DNA of 64,000 nt from Pogostemon cablin (taxonomy: Eukaryota; Streptophyta; Magnoliopsida; Lamiales; Lamiaceae): contig CM042955.1 of the NCBI GenBank assembly GCA_023678885.1, forward strand, positions 23,943,835 to 24,007,834. The letters run 5' to 3'. The notes beneath the pieces are model-generated. The model was given only the letters and a program-made list of their open reading frames with translations. It searched no databases and was not told where the DNA came from. Below, in pieces: positions 31,681 to 44,140 of the stretch. Made by a program: the position numbers and the translations under genes. How positions within the stretch are numbered: the first letter of the stretch is position 1; the number at the start of each line of letters is the position of its first letter.

Positions 31681-31739
31681 GTATCCATCGTGACTCTCTG
31701 ACGTTAAACTTGAGTGCTTGTTTGGGGCCAACCCTCCCG
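31681..31739 (+). other. Conserved post-coding stem-loop block (element G)
   Basis: ATCGTGACTCTCTGACGTTAA, then TTGAGTGCTTG and a GGGG-CCAA-CCC hairpin followed by CTCCCG. Counterpart of blocks at 2894, 17538 (minus), 45791 and 63498 (minus). Confidence 0.65.
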
Positions 31740-33249
31740 TTTTATTTACTATATTAAGTCAGTGTCAATGTAGTAATTTTATTAGGTGTTGCTTGACTAC
31801 AATATGCACTTCTTTTCAAAGTTTGGGGGGATACGTGTATACTTGTATCTTATGGCACCGATGTAGAATTGCTTCATTGTGTTGTGTGCTTGGATGATTA
31901 ATTTTGTTTTTGATTTTTTAGTATTTTGAGATGTCGATTTTTTTATGTTGTCTAGGTGTGTGTCATTTAGTTGTGTTTGTTGCGTGTTAATCCTAGTGAT
32001 TATGTGGTTAATTGTTGGTTCTCCATGATGATTGTTGGATATTTTTAAGCACTTGATTAAATTGAAAGTGTGATAATGTGGTGTTATGAAATGGATAATC
32101 CAGCTAGAGATCTGTACTTGGATGTTGGAATACTTAAGATTGTTGCATGTATTAAAATTGGTTCACTAACCTATGAAGGAGTGCTTGTTATTTCGTTAAA
32201 CTATGTGAGAATTTGAGCTTCGATAGATTATGAAATTACACATGATTGGTTTTATTCTTGAGAGCATCGTTCACATGCGTGTATTCTAGAACTTGACTCT
32301 TAATTTGTTTAAGACTAGATGATTGATTAGATGATGGGAAATGATCTTAGGCCATTTTGTTCTTATTGAGTCACGAGCCAAATATTTATCCTACCTTGAA
32401 ATATAATCCATAGTATCCCGTTTGAACCTGTAAGCCTTTTTCGTTGGAAACCTATGAAGATAGCCAATTAAATCCTTTAAAAGCCTTTAAATACCTATCC
32501 TAATAAAGAAATAAAGGAGACAAATTAGTGTAGTGTGAAAATAAAGTTGGGAAGATGAATGTGGAGAAAAGTGATTGAAGTGCAAAATAGTTTAATCTTG
32601 TGAAAGGGTTAGTGCCTGAAACTGGTACCCTGATAGGGTAGTGCCTGAAACTGGTACCCTATGTGAAAAATAGAAAAATAAATAAAAAGAGGACATTGAT
32701 CTTTTATGATAAGGGAGGATTGAATTATGAAAAGAAGTGAATAGAGAAAAAAAGGTAAAAAAAGTAGATTGATTTGTAAAATATGTGTTAAAGAAGTATC
32801 TCTACTGTTGATTCTCTATTAGTGATCGAGTCACTTATCCTATATTCTCCTGCCCTTGTCCAAAAAGCCAACGTTACAACCCTAAGCAAGTCCTTTGTGA
32901 TCCCATCGTTAAGTCTTTCGAGTTAGTGGAGAGTTTAGATAATTGTCAAGCTTATGGTTACGCATGCATGTGAATTGATTTGAGTGTATGTATATTAGCC
33001 ATGAGAGTAAATAGTTCACACTGGAGCGATGAGTGCAAATACTATATGTGAGAGTGGAAAATGAGCATTCTGAAATGGTAAGTGACTAATTTGACATGCA
33101 TGTTCAATTGAATAGTAATTTTGTCATTTGAATATATTATCTTAGTTTGGATATATGTGATACCATATTTGTTGTAGAATTTCAACTCTCATTTCTCTCT
33201 TGTCTTGAATTCGTTGTTTGGGGACGAACAATATGGTAGTTTGGGGGAT
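31740..33249 (+). other. 3' untranslated region of element G
   Basis: No gene. Holds an internal polypurine-like AAAGTTTGGGGGG (31818-31830), the tandem hairpins (32605-32660), the shared AAAAAGCCAACGTTACAACC block (32860-32903), and the terminal polypurine tract TAGTTTGGGGGAT (33236-33249) before the LTR. Confidence 0.7.
32605..32660 (+). repeat. Tandem pair of AGGGTA..TACCCT hairpins (element G)
   Basis: Two adjacent copies, AGGGTTAGTGCCTGAAACTGG.. and AGGGTAGTGCCTGAAACTGG.., each closing with TACCCT. The cleanest version of the pair in the window. Confidence 0.65.
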
Positions 33250-34364
33250 TGATGAGAGTGGAAATTTACATCTTTTCGGTCTCATAATACCTTGTTTTAT
33301 TAGAATAAGGCCAAACATTCGTGTCGGATTGCGTAGCTTAGTTATTTTACATGATTATGGTGCTACTAATTGGTTTTTATTGAGTTTTGAAGGTTAAAAT
33401 AGGGTAGAAATGAAGCAGGAACGAAAACAAGCAAGAAACGGGTCTGAAAAGACCCCACTTGAGTTATAACATGCAATCCACAAATTAGGGTTTTGTATCT
33501 TTTCTTATTCTTTACTTTTATGATTTCGATTATGAATTTGTCAGCCATGAGGGCTGTCTGTGACCTCATGGGCTAAATACTTTTACAGTTCTAAGGATTG
33601 AGGGTTAGATGTAGTTGATTGGGTAACCTAGACTAATCTTGTGAATTTATACTGTTGATAATCCTTATTTATTCGTTTTTATCCAAACTTTGTCATACTT
33701 TTGTAATGTCTTTATGGGTATTATTGATATTGACCGTGATGCTTGATTTGCCATGTTAGCTTGTGTGCATGTGTACTTGATTCTGTTTGATTGCTAGGGA
33801 TTAGAGTAGTTTGCCCGTAAACACGCTAATCCTAAGAGCTAGTAAATAGGGTACTTGATTATTCTAGTGGAGCAATGCAATTAGGAAATCAAGTAGGAAG
33901 TGAACAAGTTTGAATAGGAATTCCAGAGAATATATGTTTTTGAATAGGAATTCCAAATAATATATGTTAGCCGAATTGGCCATCCGGAGGTTTATAAAAT
34001 TCGCCTTATTAGTATATAGGAAGGAGGATTAAAACTATTCATGCGTTATTTTGTAATGTTAATCCATTAAAGTAGTCTGAATGAACAGTAGGATATCTAT
34101 GAAACCAAATCAATTGTATTAAACCTGATACCTTAGAGCTGTTATTCTTCTCTTGATCAATCTTGAATAATTCCTATTGCTTTTATTTATTATGTTATTT
34201 GTCATTTCAATTCTTTAGTTATTAATTCTAGTTGAATAGTAATTAATATTAAAATAAATAATAGACTGTCTCAGTGGGAACGATATTTTAACTGGGGTAC
34301 TTGCCTCTACAATTAATATTCCTACACTTGGGAATTTAATTGGAGTGCATAAAAACACCTAACA
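33250..34364 (+). repeat. 3' LTR of element G, internally deleted
   Basis: Starts TGATGAGAGTGG and ends CCTAACA; 1115 bases. Compared with the 5' LTR it lacks about 530 bases between AACATGCAA (near 33470) and TCCACAAATTAGGG, losing the motif array and TATA box. A small local duplication (TGAATAGGAATTCCA) lies near 33910-33955. Confidence 0.85.
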
Positions 34365-35388
34365 ATAGGTATAAGTTGACAAGGACCAAATTTGAAGAGG
34401 TCAAGTGGACTAGGAAGTACTTGACATTAGATTGAGAGAGTGCACCTCAAGAAGAGAAGAAAGAGGAGTTGAAACCGCTACTAGAACACTTGAAGTATGC
34501 CTACCTAGGTGACAATGAAAAATATCCAGTAATTGTATCTTCTTCCCTTGATGATGATCAACTTGAGGAATTGTTAGATGTACTTAGAAAGTATAAATCT
34601 TCGATTGGTTGGTCTCTTGATGATTTAAAGGGTATTTGTCCTTCCTATTGCATGCATAGAATAAGATTGTTAGATGAGGCCAAGAGTAGCATTCAGAATC
34701 AGCGGAGGGTGAATCCCGTTATTCAAGAGGTGATTAGGAAGCAAATCCAAACGTGGCTAGATGCAGGAATAATTTGCCCTATTAGTGATAGTCCCTATGT
34801 GAGTCCATTGCATGCTGTTGCTAAGAAGGGGGGCATGACTATAGTGAAAGCCGAAGATGGTGAGACTTTAGCCACTAGGATTCCTACGGGATGGCTTGTG
34901 TGTATGGATTACAGGAAACTGAATGAAAATACATGCAGATACCATTTTTCCCTTCCTTTCATGAATTAAATGCTTGATCGTCTTGCAGGGTATAAGTATT
35001 TTTGTTTCTTGGATGGGTACTCGGGTTATAATCAAAATCATGATTGCACCCGAGGACCAGGAAAGACTACTTTTACTCGCCCTTATGGAACTTTTACTTT
35101 TAGAAAAATGCCTTTTGGATTGTGTAATGCGCCTGCTACATTTCAGCGTTGCATGATGGCCATATTTGATGGGTTGATAGAAAATATCATAGAGGTGTTT
35201 ATGGATGTTTTTTCTGTATCTGGTTCCTCTTTTAATATTTGTTTATCTAACCTTGCTACTGTTTTGAAGAGATGCCAAGAAACTAATCTTGTCTTAAATT
35301 GGGAGAAGTGCCACTTCATGGAAAGAGATGGGGTTGTTCTTTGCCATCATATTTCGGCCAAGGGATTGCATGTGGATAGAGCATAGGT
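34365..35388 (+). pseudogene. Protease-RT linker and reverse transcriptase (element F)
   Basis: Same domain as A 56-973 and nearly identical. The linker RTKFEEVKWTRKYLTLD precedes it. The stop at 34967-34969 and the one at 35384-35386 match A. FLDGYSGY is in canonical form, but the catalytic pair reads FMDV, so the second aspartate codon (35207-35209) is valine, whereas A keeps both. Frameshift by one base at 35387-35389 relative to A. Confidence 0.9.
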
Positions 35389-35669
35389 GTGGCAATTGAG
35401 AAGTTTCCACCACCAACGAATGAAAGGGGAGTGCGGTCCTTCCTTGGACACGCTGGTTTTTATAGAAGATTCATAAAAGACTTCTCCAAATACTCTAAGC
35501 CCTTATCTCATTTGCTTGAAAAGGATGTTCCTTTTGTTTTTTATGAAGAATGTCTAACAGCTTTTCAGGTTTTAAAGGAGGCGCTTATTATTGTACCTAT
35601 CTTGATCACACCAAATTAGACTCAGCCGTTTGTACTTATTTGTGATGCAAGTGATTTAGCACTTGGAGT
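35389..35669 (+). pseudogene. RNase H domain, part 1 (element F)
   Basis: KFPPPTNERGVRSFLGHAGFYRRFIKDFSKYSKPLSHLLEKDVPF, then a TAG at 35617-35619 not present in A, and LICDASDLALG. Interrupted at 35669 by copia element H; the domain resumes at 44141. Confidence 0.88.
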
Positions 35670-36895
35670 TGTTGGAGTTTCGGATCTTTAAGGCTAACAT
35701 GAACAATTAGGACTTCAAGTAATTCTAACTGCAGCGGAATAACAAGAGTAGAATTACCTTCCACCGGGTTTGATGTAGAGGATGAATAGCGAAACGACCT
35801 TCCGATCTTCTGTTGTATATCTAAGCCTCTCCTTGACGTTGTGTGGGCAACGATCACCAAGGAGAACTCAATCTGCAGCCCCTTCCACCCTTACAACTCT
35901 CAAACATAAGTTGTGTATGTTGTGAGTTTAGTTGCTTCATTCGATTTGAATAGGCTACTGAGGTGGCTTTTTATAGACTACAACAGGGACCAGGAGGAGA
36001 AATTAGGGTGTTGGCCTCCTATTGGTTAAGTATCCAAGTTTAGCCTAAAACTTATACTTAAGCAATAATAATAAATCATTCCACTAAAGAAATATTATTG
36101 AACTGCCACCCTAATCCCAAATTATGTTCTGGGCTCCTTCTTATTATGAGTCTGATAATCTCTCCATGTTTAAGATATACAATGTCCATTAATTAATTAA
36201 GTTACTGACAACTCAAATTAATTAATATCTTATCCGAGAGTAGTACCACTCAACCTTATTATCATGCCGGAAATTAATCCACTTGCAAGATTTACATGAT
36301 AAACTTTATGAGCTCCTCTAGGGGACATAATCAACCTATGACGGACATGGATTCCTTCTACAATCAACAGCACACCATAGAGACAGCATTATTTCCCAAC
36401 TCACCGAGTTTGTTGATTTAATCCATTTAAATCTCACCCATTGATGAATCAAAGAAATATATATTGTCTTATGTGTCGAGGTTATTGTATAGGGATTAAG
36501 AGTACGAACATCCATAATAACAGAGATCAAGTTCTTCTATATAGACAGTACAAGTCGAACGATCTCTTGCGGTCCTACTCAATACACAAAGCAATGTACT
36601 AATGTGATTCTATAGTCAAGACAAACTAATACCAAACCACACTACAACCATACCGATAAATAGTCCCCGTCTATCTCGGTTGTGAGCATCTATTTATACT
36701 TTATAAGGAAACCGATAATATGATCTTCTGCGTGTTGTCGCACAACATATTATCTACAGTATAAAGTAAATGGACTATTGCATCGTGCATATAAAATAAA
36801 TTATAAGACGCAATCATTTGATCAATGATTCTCATTTCAAATATTGTTATGACATTGTTCATACTAAAGCTAGACTTTTAGTATACAATCCAACA
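35670..36895 (-). repeat. 3' LTR of copia element H
   Basis: 1226 bases, TGTTGGAG..CAATCCAACA. TATA-like TATAAAAAG on the minus strand at 35966-35974. Partner of 42915-44140, same length. Confidence 0.93.
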
Positions 36896-36906
36896 ATCTC
36901 CCACTT
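36896..36906 (-). other. Polypurine tract (element H)
   Basis: Minus-strand AAGTGGGAGAT abuts the LTR start TGTTGG. It is the usual copia plus-strand primer context. Confidence 0.85.
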
Positions 36907-38420
36907 ATACTAAAAGACTATGCTGTCATGTCTTCTGCCATACATCTGATTCCTACTCCCATTACACGACCATTAAAAGGCTATTGCCCTAAGGTCTTTG
37001 TAAAAGGATTTACTAGGTCGTCATCCGATGTAATCTAGGCGACAACAACCTTTCCCTTATCATACGATTTCTCGTAACAGGTGGTACTCGCGCTCCATGT
37101 GTTTAATTGCCTCATGGACTTGTGATTCTTACAAGATTGCAACTGCACCAATATCGTCAATGTAAATTGTGATTACCTTGGGCAAACTTAGAAACACTTC
37201 GAAGTCCATCTTGAAGTTTCTAGAGTCATATAGATATTTTGGCTACCTCATAGGCTCCAATTTATCATCATTCTATGATGGAGTCCGGAGTAAAATATAT
37301 TTCTATATAACACTCCTCCACATTATGACTCTACTTCCTAAAATTAAACACATAACCTTTGAGGAAAATTTACTACAGTCCAATCTGACTAAAAAATCTG
37401 AATCTACGTAATCCGCAAGAAGCATTGAATCTGTCCAGTAAGTCTACATATAATTTCCAGTCCTTCTCATGCACTTTATATATGTCTTACCACAGTTCAT
37501 CATTCTTGTTCCGGGTTACGTTGATACCCACTGTTCATGCATCCAGCAAAACAGATATCCAACTTCGTTCATAGCATTCCTTAGATTAAGCTTCCTTATT
37601 CGCCGAAGTATAAATAACCGCTTTCATCTTCTTTATCTTCTTTTTGTGTTTTAAGACACAATCACTTAGATAAATTCTCATGCTAAACGAGTATGGACTG
37701 TATCATCTATGAAACTTGAGATAAGCATAACATCCTTTCTTGTGATCCGTATTATCGTGATCAAAATGATGTATTTTGCCTTTCTTGAGTCCTTCATCAC
37801 TACCGCTTTATTAACCGTACCCATACGCCCGATATTACTCTTTCATTGTCTCCAATGAGCAAGATACTATCTACGTATAGTACAAGAAACACCACCACGT
37901 TTCCGTCACTTTTTACGATACACAAGACTCATCTGCTCATTGATTTAAATCCATGCCACTGGATTACCTAATCAAAACAGATGCTTCATGATCTCAAAGC
38001 TTGCTTTAGTCCATCGCTGGACACTTTTAAGCTTATTATCAAAATGCTATTAGTACTTTGCAATGAATTACTCTGGTTGCTTCACATAGATGTTTTCTTC
38101 AAGACTTCCATTCAGGAAAGTTGTCTTGACATCTATTTTCTGTTCCTCATAATTCAATATGAGCAGCAATAAATAAAAGAATCCGGATCAACATTAGCAT
38201 AGCTACCAGCGAATATGTTTTCTCATAATCGAACTATTTCTTTCTGAGTACATTTTCGCAACAAGCTTTGCTTCTAAGGTTTTCACCTTGCCGTATGATC
38301 CTCTTTTATTTCCTATGACCACTTCCAATGGCTTTTACACCATTTAGTGGTCTTATAAGCTCCCAGACTTAATTTAGAATCCGTAGATTCTATTTCAATA
38401 TTCAATGCAACTTACTAAGA
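36907..38420 (-). pseudogene. Copia RT and RNase H (element H)
   Basis: Minus-strand translation across frames gives the RT start (GVKAIGSGHRK near 38330), DVKTTFLNGSLEENIYVKQPE (38070-38140), and VVVFLVLYVDSILLIGDNE (37850-37905). The catalytic YVDD motif reads YVDS (codons 37866-37877). The RNase H end shows YIDDIGAVAI, KHMERRYHLLREIV and ITSDDDLVNPFTKT (36985-37160). Many frameshifts and stops. Element I shows the same YVDS change at 49146-49157. Confidence 0.8.
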
Positions 38421-39300
38421 TTCCGCATTTTTATCTTGTAGTGCTATGTCGTATCCGTGGGACAATACCATGTTTACCAGGGACCAAGTTTTACGACTCT
38501 CCCAAAATATATATCTTTTGGGTTGTCAAACAACCCTCCCACTACGACAAGACACTATACGTAATTGTGTATCAGACGTGACACGCGTTGCAGTTTACAT
38601 TGTGGTATATCCTCTTATATACTTAGTACTTTTACTTAGTGTTTTCCTCTCACTTCCTTTAGAACAACTTGTACATGGGTTTGTGATTTATTACATAGTC
38701 CTTTTCCAAAAATCTAGTTATTGTGTTAACAATAACCCTTCGATCTTTTGGACTAAATAAATCACCTTTCATTTTTCTAGGATATCCCATATACAGACAA
38801 ACATTTTATGAATTACTGTATCTAGAGCATATCCATAAAATGAATTTAATAATTCCAAATAATTCATCATCTTTCTAATCATAACCGTAAGAACTTACAC
38901 CTTCTTTCCACCACACCATTCAGCAGGGGCTCGTCCGGTGTAGACTTCTTGAGATTTAATCTCAACTTCTGATCAATAGCTCCTAACTATCCTAAGAGGT
39001 ATTCACCATCACGATTAAATCGTAATGACTTAATATATTTTCCATGACGCTTCACTGTACCAGCCTTGCAATTTTTTAATTAAAGAACTTAGACATGCAG
39101 TGCATCATATAAATATATTGGTATCCTGAATAATCTCTGAATATTCATAACCACCTCTTGCCTGGATATTGTTAGGTTCGCTTGAATCAGAATGAACTAA
39201 TTCCAACATATATATCTTTGGCTCTACACCCCACAGCCTTGAAAAGGCAGTTAATCAATTTTACTTCCAAGCACGACTCGCAAGTCCGATAGTTTCCACT
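38421..39300 (-). pseudogene. Copia integrase (element H)
   Basis: Order on the minus strand: MLELVHSDSSEPN followed by IQARGGYEY (39140-39225), KSLRFNRDGEYLL (38990-39035), and TPDEPLLNGVVERR (38905-38945), matching the copia core (HTD, SDRGGEY, LNGVAER). The catalytic aspartate in SDRGGEY is replaced by asparagine (RFNRDGEY). Decayed. Confidence 0.75.
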
Positions 39301-40370
39301 TCAGATAAACCTTACGGTCTATCGGCTATCAACTTTTGAATCCTACTCAAGTAAAATGAATTAGTCATAGACGCCAAATGTATGTTTAGTTCATTTCCGA
39401 AGGTTTCTTTCTCTTACTAATATTAGAAGATGCATTATTAATTACTATTTCTTGCATCTGTGGGATGAACATGATTCAAGAGTATAATTATTATCCACCA
39501 ACGTACTATAACGGATTATACCCCCATTCCTCATCATTATGACCATGTCATATAAATGAAATGAAGTATCCATCCATTAATGCATAGAAACCGAAATTAA
39601 ATTCTTTCCATGAAAACGTACGTAAAGATAATTTCTCATAATCAATCATTTATTCATATCATATGATAGATAAATAACTCCCACTGCAATAGCCACTACC
39701 TTCGTAGTTTTACCCATGTCATAACTATCTTATCCTCACTTAGTAATAAACATTTAGTGATTCCAGTATCTACACACTTCGTGTTAATAGATGCCATAAC
39801 TAATCATGTTTAAACAACTAGTGAATAAGATATTAAACTTGTTCACTTTATGATGAAAATGACTTACTTTGCCACACGTTTTGTTAGAAGTTTCCCACAA
39901 TATACAACTTATTGTATTTAGGTGAAACTTTCTCAAAACATCTAGGCAATTTTGGAGAATAAAATTGACTTAGGTTTCCCTTTCAACTTCTATTCCATAT
40001 ATTTCCAATTCATTCATCAAATCCTATCATGATCTTGCGCCTTTTAAATTATTCAAGTATCCAAAGAGTTACATGAGATTATCATATTTCTATGAACCTC
40101 TCATTTCTTCACTAGAGACTTTAATAGGCATCATGAGCCGTCCTTAGAGAGAACACACTTGTATTTTCTTAAGTAGTAAAGTTCAAAACCACGATTCTTT
40201 TCTAATCATCTAATTTGGACAAGTAAATATAATGTCTTTTAGTTAACAATAAGTGAAATAAAACCATTCGAAATTCAGAGAATCACAAATAAATATTCTG
40301 ATCAAATCTTTGAATTTTATCTTTTTATATTGTTTCCCTCAAAACAATATAAAAATAAAATTCACCGACA
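39301..40370 (-). pseudogene. Copia gag and pre-integrase region (element H)
   Basis: Pre-integrase remnant MGKTTKVVAIAVGVIYL (about 39670-39720) resembles the GNG..V.AVAVG... motif. Gag (UBN2 type) is seen as MNELEIYGIEVE and FILQNCLDV (about 39900-40020). The protease active site could not be recognised. Aligns with I 50500-51640 and with B 7664-8230. Confidence 0.65.
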
Positions 40371-42900
40371 TCTCAAGCACCGTGAGTCTGCAAGCCACGT
40401 TAGTGTGGACGTTTACAAACCCAAACATTTACAAGAGAAGGTTTTACCCATTAATTTCATTTGTAAACCTAACTTTATGACAAAATAATTAATAGTCGGT
40501 TCCTCTTTAGCCATGCAAATAATAGCAGTGACTCCGTTGGGGAGAATACTAATTATTTACACCTAAGTGTATACCATTATTTGATCCCAAGTCCACTGCG
40601 CGAGCTTGTGTGCCTTACAGTTGGAGAAGTACACACGCGCTCGGATAGCTTCCTACAATCATCTATTATTAGTTTGTACTAGTGAACCGCACACAAACTC
40701 ATCCGTTAGAGAGGAAGGCCAATGCCAACACGCAAGTTTGTGTGCCACATTACAAACAATAATTATTTAATGAAGTCTGTACCAGTGATCCGTGAATAAA
40801 CTCATCCGTTAGGGAGGAAGGCCTATTGCCAACACGCAAGTTTACTCACATCACTTACAAACCAATAATGGAGGCCGCGGGAATTTATAACCAATCCCCT
40901 CTCCCACTTAGTTATTTAACACCGAGGGTTTTATAACATGCATATGATATTAAAATTAAAATACGCAACTTAGCATGTTCTTATTACGACAAATAATGCA
41001 GTAAATCCCAGAGAATCATGCAAAGCATATATAACAATAATCAAATAATTAAATGATTATAAACAGTTATATATCGGTGAATCCGATTGTTCGCCACCAA
41101 GCATGAATGTGGGCAACGCAGACGGGGATCGACCTCCCCGGTGAGGTCGCAGGGATCGACCTGCCTGGTCAGGTCGCAGGTTTTAAAAAATCTAAACGAA
41201 ATTCTGGAAGAATCTTTCTTAAAAAATTCCTCAAATTCTTTGTTCGTCAACCTGTTCCACCATACCGGCACCCTGTCGAAATCCACACGTCAATTTTTCC
41301 ATTTATTCATGCACAATCATTTTGAGAGCAATTATTGATGTCCATGCACCATGTTGCTTCTGCCGACAACACATATCAAAATCACTCCCATTTGTTTTAT
41401 GCTAATATGTCTTTACTTGGTGTGAAGCATCTCCACCATTTCCATTAACGACAACACAGCCGACAACTCACAATAATATATTGTCAATTTCAAATCTCCA
41501 CTAATGCACAAAATGGAGGCATTATCATTCAAGCACCTTGTCATCACCTGCCCCATCCATTCCACCTTTCCTTTATAAAATATGTTGATTACTACATTAT
41601 TAATAAAGAAAGGAAATTGATGGAGCCTGCCCATCCCACTCATTCGAAAAAATCAGTTTCAACATTATTCATGTCTCCTTCAACTCCCACTATTATTGAA
41701 GAGGAGACAAAAATTGAGAGTGATGGGCACAAGAATTATTGCATATCATTTTCAGCATCCTGTGCATTCCACCTTCCACCAACTGCAATATATTATTGTT
41801 GAGAAGGCAGCCGACAGATACATCTTCAAACTGATATAGCCGGAGACAACAAAAAAAAAAAAACTTTAGCCGCCGGTCAGAAAACGGACAGCAACCACCA
41901 TTGATTTTCAGTCAAGAATTCCGAGTCGTCGACCGTCTTAAGCAGCGCCATTCCAGCTCGCCTAACAGCATGTACCAGCTGTAACCGGAGATAAGACTTC
42001 CATCGACTGACTATCGTTCGTCGTTGCTGCTGTCCAACGCTGAAAGCCACGCAGATCAGCCCCTAGCAGTCTGAAATCACCGCCTGAAGCGGTGTTACTC
42101 CTTCCGTGCAGCTGCCACGTGCTACCGTGCGCCAAATCTTCCGTTGGTGTCTTCATCGGGAAGCATCAGCCTTCTTTCCCACCGGAAAACATGGTCAGTC
42201 GGGCAACACCAACTATCGCGCAAGCGTAACTCCGCCAGTGTCTTCATCAACCCCTGATCCATGTCGATTCCAGCAAGTTTCCAGCCTCCAGGAACTTCCA
42301 ATGACCGCCACCTATTGGAAGCATGTAGCTATCCTCCATGTCAACATACAAATATCACGCTGCCTGCGGCCTGTAGTCGCAACGAGGTGCAGCCAGCAAT
42401 ATGATCAATGCACGATTTCTCTGTCGTCTAGCAATGACCAGGCTCCCAGCTTCTTATCACGCTTCATCAGGGCACTAGCCTTGCTTGACAGCATGCTCCA
42501 AGCCTTACTGTTCCGTCAACTAAAAGTCAACCAGCTGCTGATCGTGCCATCATCAACTAGCATCCCTTGTCACTTGGTCATACCATCACTTCCAAACTCA
42601 CTTAAAACTATTCGCAAACCTCCAGCAGCAAATCTTGCTGCCATTCACCAGTCTCCCATCATTCGATCAACGCTTCCACCGTGATCGTCGTGTGGTGATT
42701 GTGTATGAAGGTGTCAAGAAATAAGGGTTTGGCAGCAGTGAGAACAATTAAGGTTTTTTCATCCATGAATTGATAAAGGGTTTAAACAGATTGCACCATG
42801 AAATCAAAACCCTTTCATCATAAGATCATTATTCAAGAATAATTCACATAATTCACATCAAACCCAAGCCTAACGTGTCACGTTTAGCCTTAGAACCAAC
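40371..42900 (-). other. Long leader of copia element H
   Basis: About 2.5 kb between primer site and gag. 40371-41090 has repeated phrases (CTCATCCGTTAG.GAGGAAGG twice, near 40700 and 40800, within a direct repeat of about 110 bases). 41090-41280 and 41930-42690 are GC-richer, with a poly-A run at 41848-41862. Open frames (for example 42106-42684 plus) have no recognisable domain. GC-rich leaders of B, H and I differ from one another. Confidence 0.55.
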
Positions 42901-42912
42901 GCTCTGATACCA
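42901..42912 (-). other. Primer binding site, initiator-Met tRNA type (element H)
   Basis: Minus-strand TGGTATCAGAGC, two bases from the 5' LTR. It fixes the element as copia-like and minus-oriented. Confidence 0.93.
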
Positions 42913-42914
42913 TT

Positions 42915-44140
42915 TGTTGGAGTTTCGGATCTTTAAGGCTAACATGAACAATTAGGACTTCAAGTAATTCTAACTGCAGCGGAATAACAAGAGTAGAATT
43001 ACCTTCCACCGGGTTTGATGTAGAGGATGAATAGCGAAACGACCTTCCGATCTTCTGTTGTATATCTAAGCCTCTCCTTGACGTTGTGTGGGCAACGATC
43101 ACCAAGGAGAACTCAATCTGCAGCCCCTTCCACCCTTACAACTCTCAAACATAAGTTGTGTATGTTGTGAGTTTAGTTGCTTCATTCGATTTGAATAGGC
43201 TACTGAGGTGGCTTTTTATAGACTACAACAGGGACCAGGAGGAGAAATTAGGGTGTTGGCCTCCCATTGGTTAAGTATCCAAGTTTAGCCTAAAACTTAT
43301 ACTTAAGCAATAATAATAAATCATTCCACTAAAGAAATATTATTGAACTGCCACCCTAATCCCAAATTATGTTCTGGGCTCCTTCTTATTATGAGTCCGA
43401 TAATCTCTCCATGTTTAAGATATACAATGTCCATTAATTAATTAAGTTACTGACAACTCAAATTAATTAATATCTTATCCGAGAGTAGTACCACTCAACC
43501 TTATTATCATGCTGGAAATTAATCCACTTGCAAGATTTACATGATAAACTTTATGAGCTCCTCTAGGGGACATAATCAACCTATGACGGACATGGATTCC
43601 TTCTACAATCAACAGCACACCATAGAGACAGCATTATTTCCCAACTCACCGAGTTTGTTGATTTAATCCATTTAAATCTCACCCATTGATGAATCAAAGA
43701 AATATATACTGCCTTATGTGTCGAGGTTATTGTATAGGGATTAAGAGTACGAACATCCATAATAACAGAGATCAAGTTCTTCTATATAGACAGTACAAGT
43801 CGAACGATCTCTTGCGGTCCTACTCAATACACAAAGCAGTGTACTAATGTGATTCTATAGTCAAGACAAACTAATACCAAACCACACTACAACCATACCG
43901 ATAAATTGTCCCCGTCTATCTCGGTTGTGAGCATCTGTTTATACTTTATAAGGAAACCGATAATATGATCTTCTGCGTGTTGTCGCACAACATATTATCT
44001 ACAGTATAAAGTAAATGGACTATTGCATCATGCATATAAAATAAATTATAAGACGCAATCATTTGATCAATGATTCTCATTTCAAATATTGTTATGACAT
44101 TGTTCATACTAAAGCTAGACTTTTAGTATACAATCCAACA
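42915..44140 (-). repeat. 5' LTR of copia element H
   Basis: 1226 bases, TGTTGGAG..CAATCCAACA, near identical to 35670-36895. Followed by the second copy of target duplication GGAGT at 44141-44145. TATA-like at 43212-43220 (minus). Confidence 0.93.

Larger units (their letters stand above)
26803..34364 (+). mobile_element. Element G: pol-less gag-protease retrotransposon inside F
   Basis: LTRs 26803-28435 and 33250-34364 start TGACTAG/TGATGAG and end CCTAACA. They are flanked by ACAGG (left) and ATAGG (right), a 5 bp target duplication with one mismatch. The internal 4.8 kb encodes gag, protease and a tail but no RT, RNase H or integrase. Sequence is clearly diverged from D and F, so it is a separate Athila-like family. 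Confidence 0.87.
35670..44140 (-). mobile_element. Element H: Ty1/copia retrotransposon inserted in F RNase H
   Basis: Complete in outline: two 1226-base LTRs (TGTTGG..CCAACA), primer site TGGTATCAGAGC (42901-42912, minus), polypurine tract (36896-36906, minus) and decayed gag-integrase-RT-RNase H in copia order. The target duplication GGAGT (35665-35669 and 44141-44145) is perfect. Element A has the uninterrupted site near 1253. LTRs differ at about nine positions by eye, so insertion is fairly recent, yet the coding region is full of stops and shared lesions with I. Confidence 0.93.

Noticed and set aside
42106..42684. 192-residue plus-strand frame in the H leader
   Set aside because: Antisense to the element, low-complexity composition, no domain; not shared with I or B.
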